Shown here: in pieces, positions 27,484-39,632 of the stretch | Layout of the letters: every line of letters begins with the position of its first letter | Position numbering within the stretch: the first letter of the stretch is position 1 | Assembly: GCA_036897625.1 (NCBI GenBank) | Contig: JAYMTA010000114.1 | Span: 1 to 40,197, forward strand | Direction: 5' to 3' | DNA from: Pelargonium cotyledonis | Taxonomy: Eukaryota > Streptophyta > Magnoliopsida > Geraniales > Geraniaceae | DNA: 40,197 nt | Translations under genes and position numbers: made by a program | Notes under the pieces: model-generated | Databases searched by the model: none | The model's input: the letters and a program-made list of their open reading frames with translations, nothing else | What the model was told of the DNA's origin: nothing

Positions 27484-30400
27484 ATGGCTCATCGTTCCGA
27501 CTCCGGTTCTCGCAACCACCTCTCCGTCACTCCACCCCACCAGATCTCCAAAGGTATCTCCAATGCCCTAATCTCTCTCCGACCTTCTCGTCTCCATTTC
27601 TGCTGTCTTCTGGCATTCGCTGCAGTACGCTCGCACTCGCTGCAAAACCCTACGCCGACCTTTTATCACTGATTAAAGTTACTGTTTTTTCCACTTCTGT
27701 GTTTCGGTACCATGTCCATGGGCGTGTCTTGCTTCCTAGGGTTTTGCTTGAAACGCGCGAATGCGTTTTTGTTTACAATTAATCGTCCTCAATTTCTTTC
27801 AGATGAGTTGGGTCCAGATTCTCAAGAGTGACGAGTGTCTGGACTCCCCATTATTTTCTGATCATGTTCCAGTCAGGTTTTTTAAATTCTCGATTTTTTA
27901 ACATGTTCTTAAGATGCGGAGTAATGCGAATGTGGTTGGTGAATTTTGTGTGTGTTTTTAGCATTGCTTGTTTTGGCGGCTATATTGCATGTCATTACAC
28001 TGATCATTTTGTGGACGATTAGTCTTCTGTAAATGAGATGTGGTTGTATTTGATGAATTTGTGGTTCATTGGATAATCTACACTCAACTGTAAATGTTAA
28101 CTTTGTATGGGGTCTTATCATTCATCCATATGAATTTTAACTCTAGTGATCTCTATTCGGTTTGATGAAGTATGTCCTTCGAAAATTTTCCCTATCATGT
28201 AAGTTACTCTGGTTTCAGTGGCTGTTTGACTTACAGCTGTGTGTTCTTCTGAACCTGCTTTGGTATGTGTCAAAATTATTGCCCATAATTCAAGGCTTCA
28301 TATACAGGATGTGAACAGGTATGTAAGCTGGTGTTTGTAGACTATAGATTAATAATAGCTATACAAATAATGACACAGTCCTTGGTTAGTTCATGAATTT
28401 GTTCTGTGCCTGTATTTGTTTAGAATCTGTCTTAATGATGGAAAAATGAACAAAAGAAAAGCAATTGACTGTTTTTACCTAATTTGTCCCTATTCTTATT
28501 AGTACTTCTTAACCTAGTATATTTTGTTGGGTTTCCTTTCAGCAAATCATTTAACCCTGAAATGAGTTTTCAATTCTCTCAGTCCCATTGAAAGAGGGTA
28601 ATCATATTTTTTAGTCATCCCCCAACACAAGAGTTTTGGACCATGAATCCAATCCCTCTTGTTTTCCTCTGAACCACTTTCTTGTCTTTCAGCTTCACTA
28701 CCATTCTTACAAGAATGTTCTGTCTTGTTTTTATTACGTCACATGAATGAAAATTTAGGATTTGTTTCCTTGTTGGTATGAATCAGTAAATAAATTTCTA
28801 TATTAAGGTATGACTTGCATTGGACCTTAGATTGTTTTAAGAAGCTAATGGGTATAAGAATTTTGGTTAGGATCTGCGTAATCTTGTTGTTGAAATTGTT
28901 GAGGCAAGGACTTGAAGGAATTTATGCTGTTTTATCTCACAGTTATGTTTGGTGTAATGAACTTGTTAATTTGAACTTTGTGCGTGTATTTTAGTTTCTT
29001 GGAAGGTTTGATTGGATTTGGTTTGTGTTATAATCTATGCTTTCTTTTGACGCTTTAATTGCATGGTTTTTGAAATGATTTGAGTGCCAAAAAATTGACA
29101 AATGTTGAAAAATATGAGAGGCGTGACCAAGGGGGAAAGGATGTCAACTAGGTAATATGCATGCAGATTTGCAAATAAAGTGCATCAACGTATGACTATT
29201 CTAGAGCCATGTGCTTTTGCAACCAGATCTTTATTTTCTTCTAAATGGAACATTTTCTACAGATTTTTTTTCTTTGTCTGTTCTAATGACGCTTCAGAAG
29301 TGTAATTTAACTTTCAATCCCCTCATATTGAAACTGGATTATTTTGGCAGCCATACACACTATCCAGTGCTATTGATGAATTGTTCTCTTACGTATATTT
29401 GATTTCAATGGCAATTATATTGAAGCTTCTGTTTTTATGCAGATGCTCATAAACCTGACAATCCCATTCCACTATCACCACAGTGGCTCCATTCGAAGTC
29501 AGGGGATAGTAAGCAAGGAATTGGAGCTGGGGTGTGTGTTATTTTTACTTTAAATATATGTTTGTAGACTATTTTTATTGTTAAGTTAGCTTATATCATA
29601 GCAAATTTTGTTTAAATTCTACATTTTATTAACAACGAATGAGTCATAACAGCAGCAAATAGAAATTTAAGTTTTTTCATGCATACAGGAAAACCATCCT
29701 GGTTTATATTCACTTCCTGGTTCTCGCTCTGATATGAAAGTATCAGGAAATGGTGAAGAGATGACTGACACACAGAAGAAAAAGGATGTTTTCAGACCAT
29801 CCTTGCTTGATATGGAGACTGGTCGTCGTGATCGCTGGCGTGATGAAGAAAGGGACACCAATTCATCCGTTCGCAAAGATCGTTGGAGAGAAGGAGACAA
29901 GGAGCTTGGTGATACCCGACGATTGGAGCGGTGGACTGAAAATTCATCTTCAAGACATTTAGGGGAAGTACGTCGTGCCCCGTCTGAGCGGTGGACTGAT
30001 TCAACTAACAAGGATGCTAATTATGATCAACGTCGTGAAAGCAAATGGAACACACGCTGGGGACCTGATGATAAAGAGACTGAAGGTTTGCGTAATAAGT
30101 GGATGGACTCTGGAAAAGATGGTGACACCTCTCTTGACAAGGGATTGTCTCATACACCTAATCATGGAAAGGATGAGAAAGAGGGGGAACTTTATCGGCC
30201 ATGGAGACCCAACTCTCAAGGTCGAGGAAGGGGAGAACCTGCTCATCACTCTACTGTAACACCGAATAAACAAATTCCTACATTTTCTTATGCCCGTGGA
30301 CGTGGGGAGACTACTCCTCCAACCTTTTCCCTCGGTCGTGGTAGGGTTCATTCTGGTGGAAGTGTAAGCCATGGCTCTCCTCATTCTCAATCGCTAGGAG

Positions 30401-33400
30401 CTACATTAGATAAAGGTGAAAGTGGCCACGGAGACCCATCCCCATTAAGATATAGTAGGACAAAGTTGCTTCATGTTTACAGGATGATTGATATGACTTC
30501 ACATAGAAAGTTTGTAGATGGGTTTGTACAAGTGCCTTCTCTTACAATTGAAGAACCATTAGAGCCTTTGGCTTTGTGTGCACCTAGTCATGAAGAACAG
30601 GTAATGTTTATGATAGTTATTTTAATCAGTCATTTTATTGTTTCCAGGGGCTTGTTTAATTGGTTTATTTGTGTAGGCTGTTCTGAGGGGAATTGACAAA
30701 GGCGACATATTAAGTAATGGCGCACCTCAGATTTCTAAAGATGGATCTGCTACAAGGAACTCTATGGATTATACACAATCTAGACGGACCAAACCTGGTA
30801 GCCCGTTTGTTCAGAGTAATATTCTTTATATTTAACTGTATATTTTATGTAGAGATTAACTCTTGCTGGAATTGGTTTGAGCAGGCAGTAGAGAAGATTT
30901 ACCACTTGCTGGTGATGATGGCAAAGATGATATGGTTGATGATATGAAGGTTGGTTATACAAATTATTCTGATGATCCCTCCCATGAGAAGCAGGTGCAG
31001 TACCGTGGGTCCAGCTTCAAGATGGAAACGAACCAGGATCATATGATACACCCAGATAACAATCTCAGAGCTGAAGGTACTTCTTTCTTGCTGTATTTTG
31101 AGTTCTCTTAATGTGTTTCAACAGCGTCCGATTATGGTTCTAACATTGAATTACGTGCAACAAAAGAGATAATAGAGATGTTGGTAGTTATTGTATTAAA
31201 GAAAATGTGAGAGAAATCGGCAGGGATATAGAATGGGAGTTACATTATTAATGGAGTGGATATTGTAGTAGATAATGTATAAAAGATACGTAAGTCTTTT
31301 ACATCAAAATTTGTGGCCTGAAGCACAATAACAGCAAGCGCCTGTGCAAATGCTGGGCGTTTTTTTTCTGGTACCTATATTTATAATAAATACTTCTGTG
31401 CAGCTTTTAGAGAAGATGGTGGTTCATTTAGAAAGGCTGATGAAGTACCAATTAATAGGGAATCTGGTCTGCAAGGAAATACATCTGTTCATCCTGGTAC
31501 TATGTGGCGAGCCCACTCATTCGGAGAACGCTCTATTGCAACCCATGATTGGAAGGAAGTTTCAGGTGATATGAGGTCTAGAACTCCTGATCTGGGCTGG
31601 TCCCAACAACAGAAGGATCTTAGAAATGAGTGTGAAACTAAATTTGCTGATCCATCTTACTCTAAAGATGAAGCTAAGTGGCAATCCCGTGAGGATCCTA
31701 TTATGAAAAGGCAGCCGTCTGCAGTTATGGAAAGGGAACAAGAAGCCAGGAAACTTCTACTATCCTCTCCAGAAGACCTACTCCTTTACTATAAAGATCC
31801 ACAGGGTGAAATTCAAGGTCCTTTTCCTGGTGTTGATATAATTGGTTGGTTTGAAGCTGGATATTTTGGTATAGATTTGCAAGTTCGCCCTGTAAATGCA
31901 CCAAATGACATACCTTTTGCTTCGCTTGGTGATGTGATGCCTCATCTACGAGCTAAAGCGAGGCCACCGCCTGGATTCGGTGTACCAAAACAGAACGATT
32001 TTGTTGATTCAGCTAATAGGCCAAATTCTAGTGGTTTTGGAAATATTCATGCCGCTTTGAATAATATTGATGTGATAAGAAATGAGATAAGGAGTAAACA
32101 CGGTTCGACGACAGAAGCTGAAAATAAGTTTTTGGAATCCCTGATGTCTGGTAGCTCTAGCAATTCTGCCCTGGAAAAGCTTGCATTGTCTGAAGGTTGG
32201 TTTTCCTATAGAAAAAATATATATATTTTTGTGATCCTGACTAACGGATGTCAGACTCACTCACAATATTTTACTTTTCCATTTTTTTTGTGTTCATTGT
32301 TAACAGTTGGCAGTTTGCATTGATTTGTAGGTTTGCAAGGATTTATTGGAAATAATTCGAGCACTATGCTCCCATCTGGAGTAGATAGTGGGAACAACCT
32401 TTACCTTCTAGCAAAGAGAATGGCTCTTGAACGGCAGAGATCTATACCTACTCCTTATCCTTACTGGCCAGGTAGAGATGCTCCGTCTGTGGTTTCAAAT
32501 TCAGAAAGTGTACCTGACCCCCCAGTACAGCAGCATTCTCGTCAAGCTCTGCAGTCTCAAAGCTCTGACTTGATGTCTATCCTACAAGGTTTATCTGACA
32601 GGTCTTCATCTGGAGGTAGCAACCCTGCTAGTAACTGGTCAAATTTCCCTGTACAAGGTAGTTTGGATCCACTCCAGGATAAGCTTGACATGCATCATGG
32701 TCAAAATTTTCTTCCCCAAGGCCCATATGGGATCCAACAACAGAGGGTGCAACTGCAGAGTCCGCCTATATCAAATCTACTCGCTCAGGCTATGGATAAT
32801 CCTTCCAGCATACCTCAAGATCCGCAAGTACTCAATCTGTCACACCAGCAATACTTGCTGCAGTTACATTCACAGGCACCTCCTCCTCCTCCTCCTCCTC
32901 CTCAGCAGCAGCTGTCTGTCTTAGATAAAATAATATTGCTTAAGCAGCAGCAACAGAAACAGGAGGAGCAGCAACAGTTATTGCGCCAACAGCAATTGCT
33001 TTCACAGGTTCTGTCTGAGCAGCATTCCAACCAGCGTTTTGGTGATCCATCTTATGGACAGTTACAATCTGCTGGAATACCACCAGCTACTGCATCTCTT
33101 GACTCTGGGAGTCTCCAGCCATTGCAAGAGATATTTCACATGGGCTCACAAATGCCTGTTCCCAACATGCAAGAACGCTCTGCAAATTTTGTGAATTTAC
33201 CCCCTCAAGTTTCTCAGGATGTTAATTATAGTGCTATTCCTGAAGCTTCTTCTGTACACCTGCCTCATCAAATGTTCAGTAATATTACTCCCCAGAAAAG
33301 TTGGAGTTCCACTCTTCCGGAACGAGCTGATGAACTCCATTCCAAGGAACAATTGCTCCCTACAAATCATGCCGATAGCACACCTTCACAAGATGAACTG

Positions 33401-36400
33401 AACAATTATTTGGCATCATCTCCTCTTGAACAGAATCCCATTGATGCTTCAAACCTTGTTGCTCCCCCAACTTTGGAGCAGTCTTTTGAAAAATTGACTG
33501 ATAGGAATGTTGTGGTTACAACATCTGGTCCTACGTCAGGTTCTGTACCGTTGGAGTGTCCAGGAATCACAGTGGCTGTTCCAGCTGTAAAAAATTCTGA
33601 GAATGAAAAGGCTGCAAGGGAAGATGTTCTTGATGCAAATGTTCTGCCTGAGAACACTGTTAACAAGCAGCTTGCTGAGAAAGAAAAATGCAAAGATGAG
33701 CCTACGGCAGAGGCGAAAACGGTTGAGGCGCGCGAGGTAAAAAAGACTTCCGAGAAGAAGTCGAGAAAGCAAAAATCTTCAAAGTCACAGGCTGCTGACC
33801 AGGCAAAGGGACTTTCCAAACTTACTTCACAGCAACTAAAGCAACCGGAACTGGAGGTACAAAGTAGTTCAGGGGAACAATTTTATGAATCATCTGGTCA
33901 AATGACCAAAAGCTCAAAATCTGGATTTGCTACTGTTGATGTTCTGGATTCCCAACAAGTCAAGAGCTCATTGCCTGCTAGTGTTGATACTGTGGAAGTT
34001 AAAAACGAGTCTAATATGGTTGGTTCTGGGTCCGTGCAGAACTCCCAAATGAATTCTGCTCAGCGGGCTTGGAAACCTGCTCCCGGTTTTAAACCAAAGT
34101 CGTTATTGGAAATCCAGCTGGAAGAACAGAGGAGAGCACAGACAGAAATGGTGGTCTCTGACATTACCAATTCTGTTAACTCCCTGAGTTTGCCTACTCC
34201 TTGGGCTGGGGTTGTGGCCAATTCAGACTCTAAAAGCTCTATAGAAATTCCAAGAGATGCTGTTAGTGCCGAATTGAATCTTGGGAAGTATGAAAGTTCT
34301 GAGACACCAAAGACCAAGAAGAGCCAGTTACATGATCTCTTGGCGGAAGAAGTTCTGGCAAAGTCCACTGAAAAAGATGTGGATGTTTCAGACAATATAT
34401 CTAATTTGCCTTCCTCTCAAGTCAATACTACAGAATCTTTAGATGAAGGTAACTTTATCGAGGCCAAAGAGACTAAAAAGAGCAGGAAAAAATCTGCAAA
34501 AGCTAAGGGTGCTGGAGCCAAGGCCTCAGTGCCCACTGCTCTCTCTGACGTGCCTGTCGCTTCAAACCCTGTTGATAAAAGCAAGAATTCTCGTTTGGTT
34601 CAAGAGCCAGTATTGCCTGCAATACCATCAGGTCCTTCATTTGGAGATTTTGTTCTCTGGAAGGGTGGTAGTGAGCCAGTAAACTCTTCTCCTGCTCCAG
34701 CATGGTCTACTGAGTCTGGGAAGCCTTCCAAAGCCGCATCTTTAAGAGACATCCTGAAGGAGCAGGAGAAGAAGTCTTCATCTTCTGTTCAGCTCCAACA
34801 CCAAGTGCCAGTTCCTCAGAAAATCCAGCCAACTCTGGCAGCCCGTGGAAGTGGTCCTTTGTGGTCTATTTCTGGATCTTCTCCATCTAAGGCCGCGTCT
34901 CCTGTTCAGATTAATTCTTCTCAGTCAAAGTACAAAGGAGATGATGACCTCTTCTGGGGCCCTGCTGATCAGTCAAAGCAAGACACAAAGCAGTATGATT
35001 CCATACTTTCTCCATGCATTACTTTTACATGCTTATTTTTGTTAGTATGCTACTTTATTTTGAAAAAAAAAATGATTTTGATATACTACATGATTGAAAC
35101 TCAGGGGTTGCATGTTTTTCTTTTCATTGACTATCATCGAACACTCCTGGCTCCCAACTCAAATCTTATTTTGTGTTGTCCCTGCCAGTTTTATCATCTT
35201 ATTGTATATCCTCATTTCTAGATGGGATATTACAATATCATATGTGTGTAAAGAGAGAGAATAAGGAATCTAAGCCAACTAATTTTTGGCTTAGCCTAAG
35301 CCAAACCAATGAGGTGATGACACCTCACGAAATTTGCTCACATCCACCAAAGTGAATTGGTGTGAGCGGAGCGACCCGCCCTAATGCAACTGTGTTATGA
35401 AACTGTTATGAGGTGTCATCATCTGATATTGTTATGAAACTGTGTTTCTTTGTATGCTGTTGTACTTTTGAGTAAATATTGTTTTTTTTTTTTGGGTGAT
35501 CTAAATTTGTGCCTGATATTTTGGGGTTGTATATTGAACACTTGTTTCTCATTGAAGTGAATGCAAGGCTTGGCTCAAACCCCCGGGGATAATCACATAA
35601 CATCTCTGTAATTAGGGTTCTGTCTCTATTTCTATCCTGTTTAACCCACTCAGGTCCACTTGATAATGAACTTATGTGTAGAAGGCACTGTTCCAGGGAA
35701 CTTTTGTTTTCTGTTTGATCCATGTGTGGGAACTGATTGCAGTCATCATCTGTGCCCGTGCTTCTTTATCCTTTCCCATTTAACCGCTTAACAGTGATTC
35801 TCTTTTCGCAGTGTTATGAAGATGTATTCTTCAGTAAATGTATTTCTTTTAAGTTTATACTTCGTGTTTTAGCAATTTGAAAATGGATAAATGAGTTCTG
35901 AAAAAGAGGTTGCCTGATAGTGCTATCTACTTCTATGGTGGTGTGTAAAAAATATATTGTAGATAATTGATCTGTTGAAGTATGCTAGTATCCCACATTG
36001 TTTAAATTTGTAGATGTAACCTTTAAATGAACTAGTTGGATCCTTTAATATTGTATTAGAGCTGGATTGGTCGTAGCTTGGGGCTTGCCTCCCTGATTTT
36101 TCTTGGTCCATATACAAGGTCCGTTGCGTTGTCAAGCCCTGTATGTGAGGGGGACTGTTGAAATATCCACATAGAAAGAATATGGAGTTGGTGACTATTT
36201 GATATTCTAGTTGAATCCTCAATCTACTAGCTTTTTTTCTTTTCGATCAAAGTGAATTTTAATATGAATTAACCGTTTGATTATTTTTGGGAGCTCTCGC
36301 CACATTTTTTAAACAAGGTTTAAGACGCATTTGAATTTGCCTAAGTGCTGGACTGCAACTACTGAATAGTGTGAAGTCAAACAATTATGGATAGTATGAG

Positions 36401-37519
36401 CCTTGCTGAAATTTTTGTAGTTGTATTTGTTACTATTGGTGTTAGTTTCTGTATCTGTCGGAAATACTGTTTTTTAGCAGTGCTTGGGTGTGTCTCACAC
36501 TTATGTCCGGACTATTTTATCTTTGGGGATTATTGTTCTTGACATGTAGTTTCCATTTTCTTTTTTGTTGCTTTGTTTGCTATGTAACCTTTTATACTAT
36601 ATCTAGTTTTGGCTTTGACCCTTTTACAGAGGGAAAGGAAAATAAAATTATCTTCATTCTTATGATCAGGGCGGATTTCCCTAATCTTGCAACCCAGGGC
36701 AGTTGGAGCACTAAAAACACTCCTGTAAAAGGAGCTGCAGGTGGGTCATTAAGTCGGCAAAAGTCTGTTGGTGTCAAACAATCCAAACAATCTCTTTCAT
36801 CCTCACCGGCGTCTGCTCAACCCTCTCTGAAAGGAAAAAGAGATGCCATGTCCAAACATTCAGGTAAGCCTCTGGAAACTGAGGACAATTTCTTTAAAGA
36901 TGAATGGTTTCCTTACTTTGTTTTCTACCCCTTATCTGCAGAGGCAATGGGGTTCAGAGATTGGTGTGAGAGTGAGTGTGTTAGGCTTATAGGGACAAAA
37001 GGTAAATTGTCACTGGTTTTTATTTTTGACAAAAGCTAGTACTTGTGAGGGCATGTTTGGAATCTTTTTATTTTTTTATCTTGATTGAATCGAACATACT
37101 TCTAATGACATCTGTTCTCCCATCTAGATACTAGCGTCCTGGAGTTTTGTTTAAAGCAATCCAGATCAGAGGCTGAAATGCTTTTGAAAGAGAATCTTGG
37201 ATCTGCTGATCCTTATCACGAGTTCATTGACAAATTCCTCAACTACAAGGACTTGTTACCGGCTGATGTACTTGCAATCGCATTTGAGAGCGGGACAGAT
37301 AGGAAGGTAACTGGAATGAGTATGACGGGGAATGCAAATTCTGTAAATGCTGGAGCATCAGCTGTGGTTGGTTATGGGGATTATGATGGCGATGGTTCGG
37401 CAAAAGGAGGAGGCAAGAAAAAGGGAAAGAAGGGAAAGAAGGTGAGCCCGGCAGTTCTTGGATTTAATATAGTGAGTAACAGGATCATGATGGGTGAGAT
37501 CCAAACAGTGGAAGACTAG
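27484..37519 (+). CDS. EXA1: GYF-domain protein, EXA1 type
   Basis: Ten exons: 27484-27553, 29443-29531, 29689-30600, 30677-30797, 30885-31076, 31404-32195, 32331-34992, 36670-36863, 36942-37001, 37128-37519. All junctions keep frame; 5484 nt encode 1827 aa. An Arg/Asp/Trp-rich region (about 70-220) and an RGRGE-type Gly/Arg stretch come first. A canonical eIF4E-binding motif, YSRTKLL, lies at 308-314. The GYF domain spans about 586-644, with GPF (600-602) and W610..GYF (614-616), followed by PPPGF. Poly-Pro and Gln-rich coiled segments lie near 908-945. The C-terminus has a Lys/Gly-rich patch and ends [14 protein letters not shown]. Arabidopsis EXA1 (At5g42950) is an SMY2-type GYF protein that binds eIF4E-family factors, represses translation of immune receptors and is needed for potexvirus accumulation. 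Function here is inferred from that similarity. Confidence 0.93.
32881..33005 (+). repeat. CTC/CAG-type coding microsatellite in EXA1-like exon 7
   Basis: A CTC/CCT run encodes eight consecutive prolines, followed by CAG/CAA-rich codons for Gln tracts. It lies inside the coding exon and keeps frame, so length changes would alter the protein in steps of one residue. Confidence 0.85.
35288..35420. repeat. Nested foldback (inverted repeats) in EXA1-like intron 7
   Basis: GATGACACCTCA (35316-35327) and TGAGGTGTCATC (35409-35420) are perfect 12-bp inverted arms. Between them GCTCACA (35336-35342) pairs with TGTGAGC (35361-35367), and CACCAA (35345-35350) with TTGGTG (35357-35362). Just upstream GGCTTAGCCTAAGCC (35288-35302) is itself a hairpin. 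The whole could be a short foldback element or decayed MITE. Confidence 0.6.
35973..36233 (+). mobile_element. Candidate TRIM (miniature LTR retroelement) in EXA1-like intron 7
   Basis: Two related terminal blocks start TGTTGAAGTAT (35973) and TGTTGAAATAT (36156). Both continue with CCCACAT or CCACAT and end near TAGTTGRATCCT. After the first block comes TTGTATTAGAGC (36051-36062), 10 of 12 matches to the initiator-tRNA-Met binding site TGGTATCAGAGC. Before the second lies GTGAGGGGGAC (36145-36155), a polypurine-tract-like run. This is the order expected of a TRIM: LTR, PBS, short spacer, PPT, LTR. The terminal repeats are diverged and I see no clear target duplication. Confidence 0.45.
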
Positions 37520-38581
37520 GATGGAGAAAGTGAGTGAGTTCAATCATTAGTGAGGAAGGCAGTTGTTTATACATTTGGTTTTAACTGTATGTAAATGGTT
37601 TCACCTAGATTTTTTTAAATCCTTTTGGGTTACAGAGAGCCACAACAGTAGCAGCCGCAGCAGCACTTTATTATCTGCTGGAGCGATTTTGATTTTGTGA
37701 ATTAATATTTAGACAGTAGAGCTCTTGTTATTTTTGTTCAATTAGAAAGCCTGAGCAAGGTTATCATTTGACGCCTTGTTTCATGTGCTTTTTATGCCTT
37801 TTATTTCACTCTCTGCATACTATTCTCGTATATGGATTATACTCAAATATGACCAATTAACTATACGAAATGGCTACCAAAGGTGGTTGAGCAGAGCGGT
37901 TGAAGTGCTCATATATATTTTTTAAAGTCTTTGCATAGGATTCTCTTGTTCTTTTAGCTCATTTTTGAAGGACCAACTTATTTGATTCATAAATTACTAG
38001 CAGTTTAACTGAATTCATTTGATTACTGAAAGTTGCCACTTAAATTATGAACTATGAAGTAAAAATTGTTTTCCACTTGAAATCAAGCATTTGTTTTACA
38101 GAAATTGATGCCGGTACCTAAATTTTTAATTGGTAAATTCCGAGATAAACGGAAGCTTCAATTTAGGGCAAAATTGATTTTATATATCACTAACATAACA
38201 TGTGTCATCTATGTAGATGAGATACATGTGTTACAAGTACAAAAAACAGAGGATCATAAGTAATTTCCCCAATTCCATAATAGAAGTGCAAATATACATA
38301 TACATACATATATATATATATATGTGTGTGTTGAACTTGAACCCACAATGCAATTGTGACTTATTTGAGCAAAAAGGGATGGATTTATAGTAAAATGGTT
38401 ATCCATCTTTTGATGGAGTCCATGGTGTCCGTACATTCATACTCTCCCCACTGTAAGAACATAGCTACCTCATTGCTTTCCTCCACTTTCCATTTTTCCC
38501 AACAACACTGCACATCAAGCACAACACATAACAACCATGGAATTCTGAATTTCACATCACTTGAGCATACAATAAATTCTT
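37520..38581. other. 3' UTRs and spacer between convergent EXA1-like and DUF1195-like genes
   Basis: No gene is supported. An AT/GT microsatellite lies near 38305-38330. The 3' ends of two convergent genes should lie here, and I could not fix either polyadenylation site. Confidence 0.45.
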
Positions 38582-39632
38582 TTATCTTGCCTATAAATTA
38601 AAAGCACCATATGAAACTAATAAATGGACCTGTCCATTACAGCTCAATATTTTCAGAAAACCCCCAGAAAGATAAGACACATTAGTTGCTCACCTACCTT
38701 CATTACTGAAGACCATCTTGATATGCTAAAACTAGAGAACAGAGATGACACAGAATCCACTTATATTTTATTTACTAGTTTGTGAATCATGTGATGTGAA
38801 TGTGGTCATTGTTTTGTCATTTGTGGTCCTGGAATTTAACAAATTCATTGCTTGGATCAATTTTGTTCTCATTTACATTTCAAGTTTTTTGTGGACATGA
38901 ATTCCAATTTCTGGCAGAACCTGGTACAGCCCAACCAGGAAAGGTTTAATCTTTTAATTTTAAACGAGACATGGTTTCAGATCTTCAAATTCTCAAGCAA
39001 ACTCCAAGAAATTAAAATGGTTTCAAGCAACCATATCCAAACAATTATTAGAAAGTGAGTAACTAACCCAGAATGAAGAGGAAGTGGATCGAGAGGTATC
39101 GCGAGCAGAGACATCTTGGCGATCTCGGAAACGGCGGCGTTTCGGACGGCGGGAACATCGCTGACGAGGTGCTCGTACGCCGCCGGAAAAGCCTCCAGCC
39201 AGAATCGAGGCAAGCGAGCGGTGGCGCTGTGGCTGTACACATCCCACATGTTCCTCACCAGTTTCTCTCTCTCCTCCACCTCCTGCAAAATATTGAAATC
39301 TCTATCCAGTACTACACGAACACAAAATCATGAAATTGGAGACGAGAGAGTGAGATTGAGAGCGATACCAGGATGTCGACGTCGTCGGGGACGGCGAATT
39401 TGGGGTGGTCGGAGAAGCGGGAGAGGTGGCTGATGGAGGACCATTTGAGGGTAACGGAGCCGGTGAACATGGACCAGAATGCGAGCAACAGAATAGCGGC
39501 CAGTACCCAGAACTTGTAGCCGATTTTGCCGAACAAGGCGCCGGGATCGGAGGCCTCCCTTTTCACCGACACCGGAGCGGACGGCGAGGGTATGGAGGCA
39601 GTTGCGGTGGTGGGTGCATCGTCTTGCTTCAT
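38582..39632 (-). CDS. Single-pass membrane protein, DUF1195-like
   Basis: Minus strand. Exons 39632-39369 and 39282-39068 are well supported; exons 38731-38698 (34 nt) and 38590-38582 (9 nt) are inferred from a strong CTCTAG acceptor, a GTAGGTGAG donor and frame. The sum is 522 nt, 173 aa. The first 30 residues are Pro/Ser/Thr-rich, a membrane segment follows (about 39-57, WVLAAILLLAFWSMF), then SVTLKWSS, an acidic VPDDVDIL, and a soluble part with EEREKLVRNMWDVYSHS, RLPRFWLEAFPAAYE and SEIAKMSLLAI. I recall this pattern from plant-specific proteins labelled DUF1195, sometimes misnamed putative sugar transporters; one membrane helix does not fit a transporter. No molecular function is known to me. 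The C-terminus (SGFSISRWSSVMKAR) rests on the two small exons and is less sure. Confidence 0.75.

Noticed and set aside
33406..33819. Antisense open frame of 137 residues opposite EXA1 exon 7.
   Set aside because: It is a shadow of a long coding exon with biased codon use; the translation is low-complexity and unlike any family.
34993..35221. Extension of the long EXA1 exon frame to 35221.
   Set aside because: The frame runs on into an intron. A donor at 34993 (GTATGA) and an acceptor at 36669 restore the conserved [12 protein letters not shown] continuation.
37880..37930. A further SINE or tRNA head around GGTTGAGCAGAGCGGTTGAAG.
   Set aside because: It resembles an A-box region, but there is no B-box, tail or target duplication.
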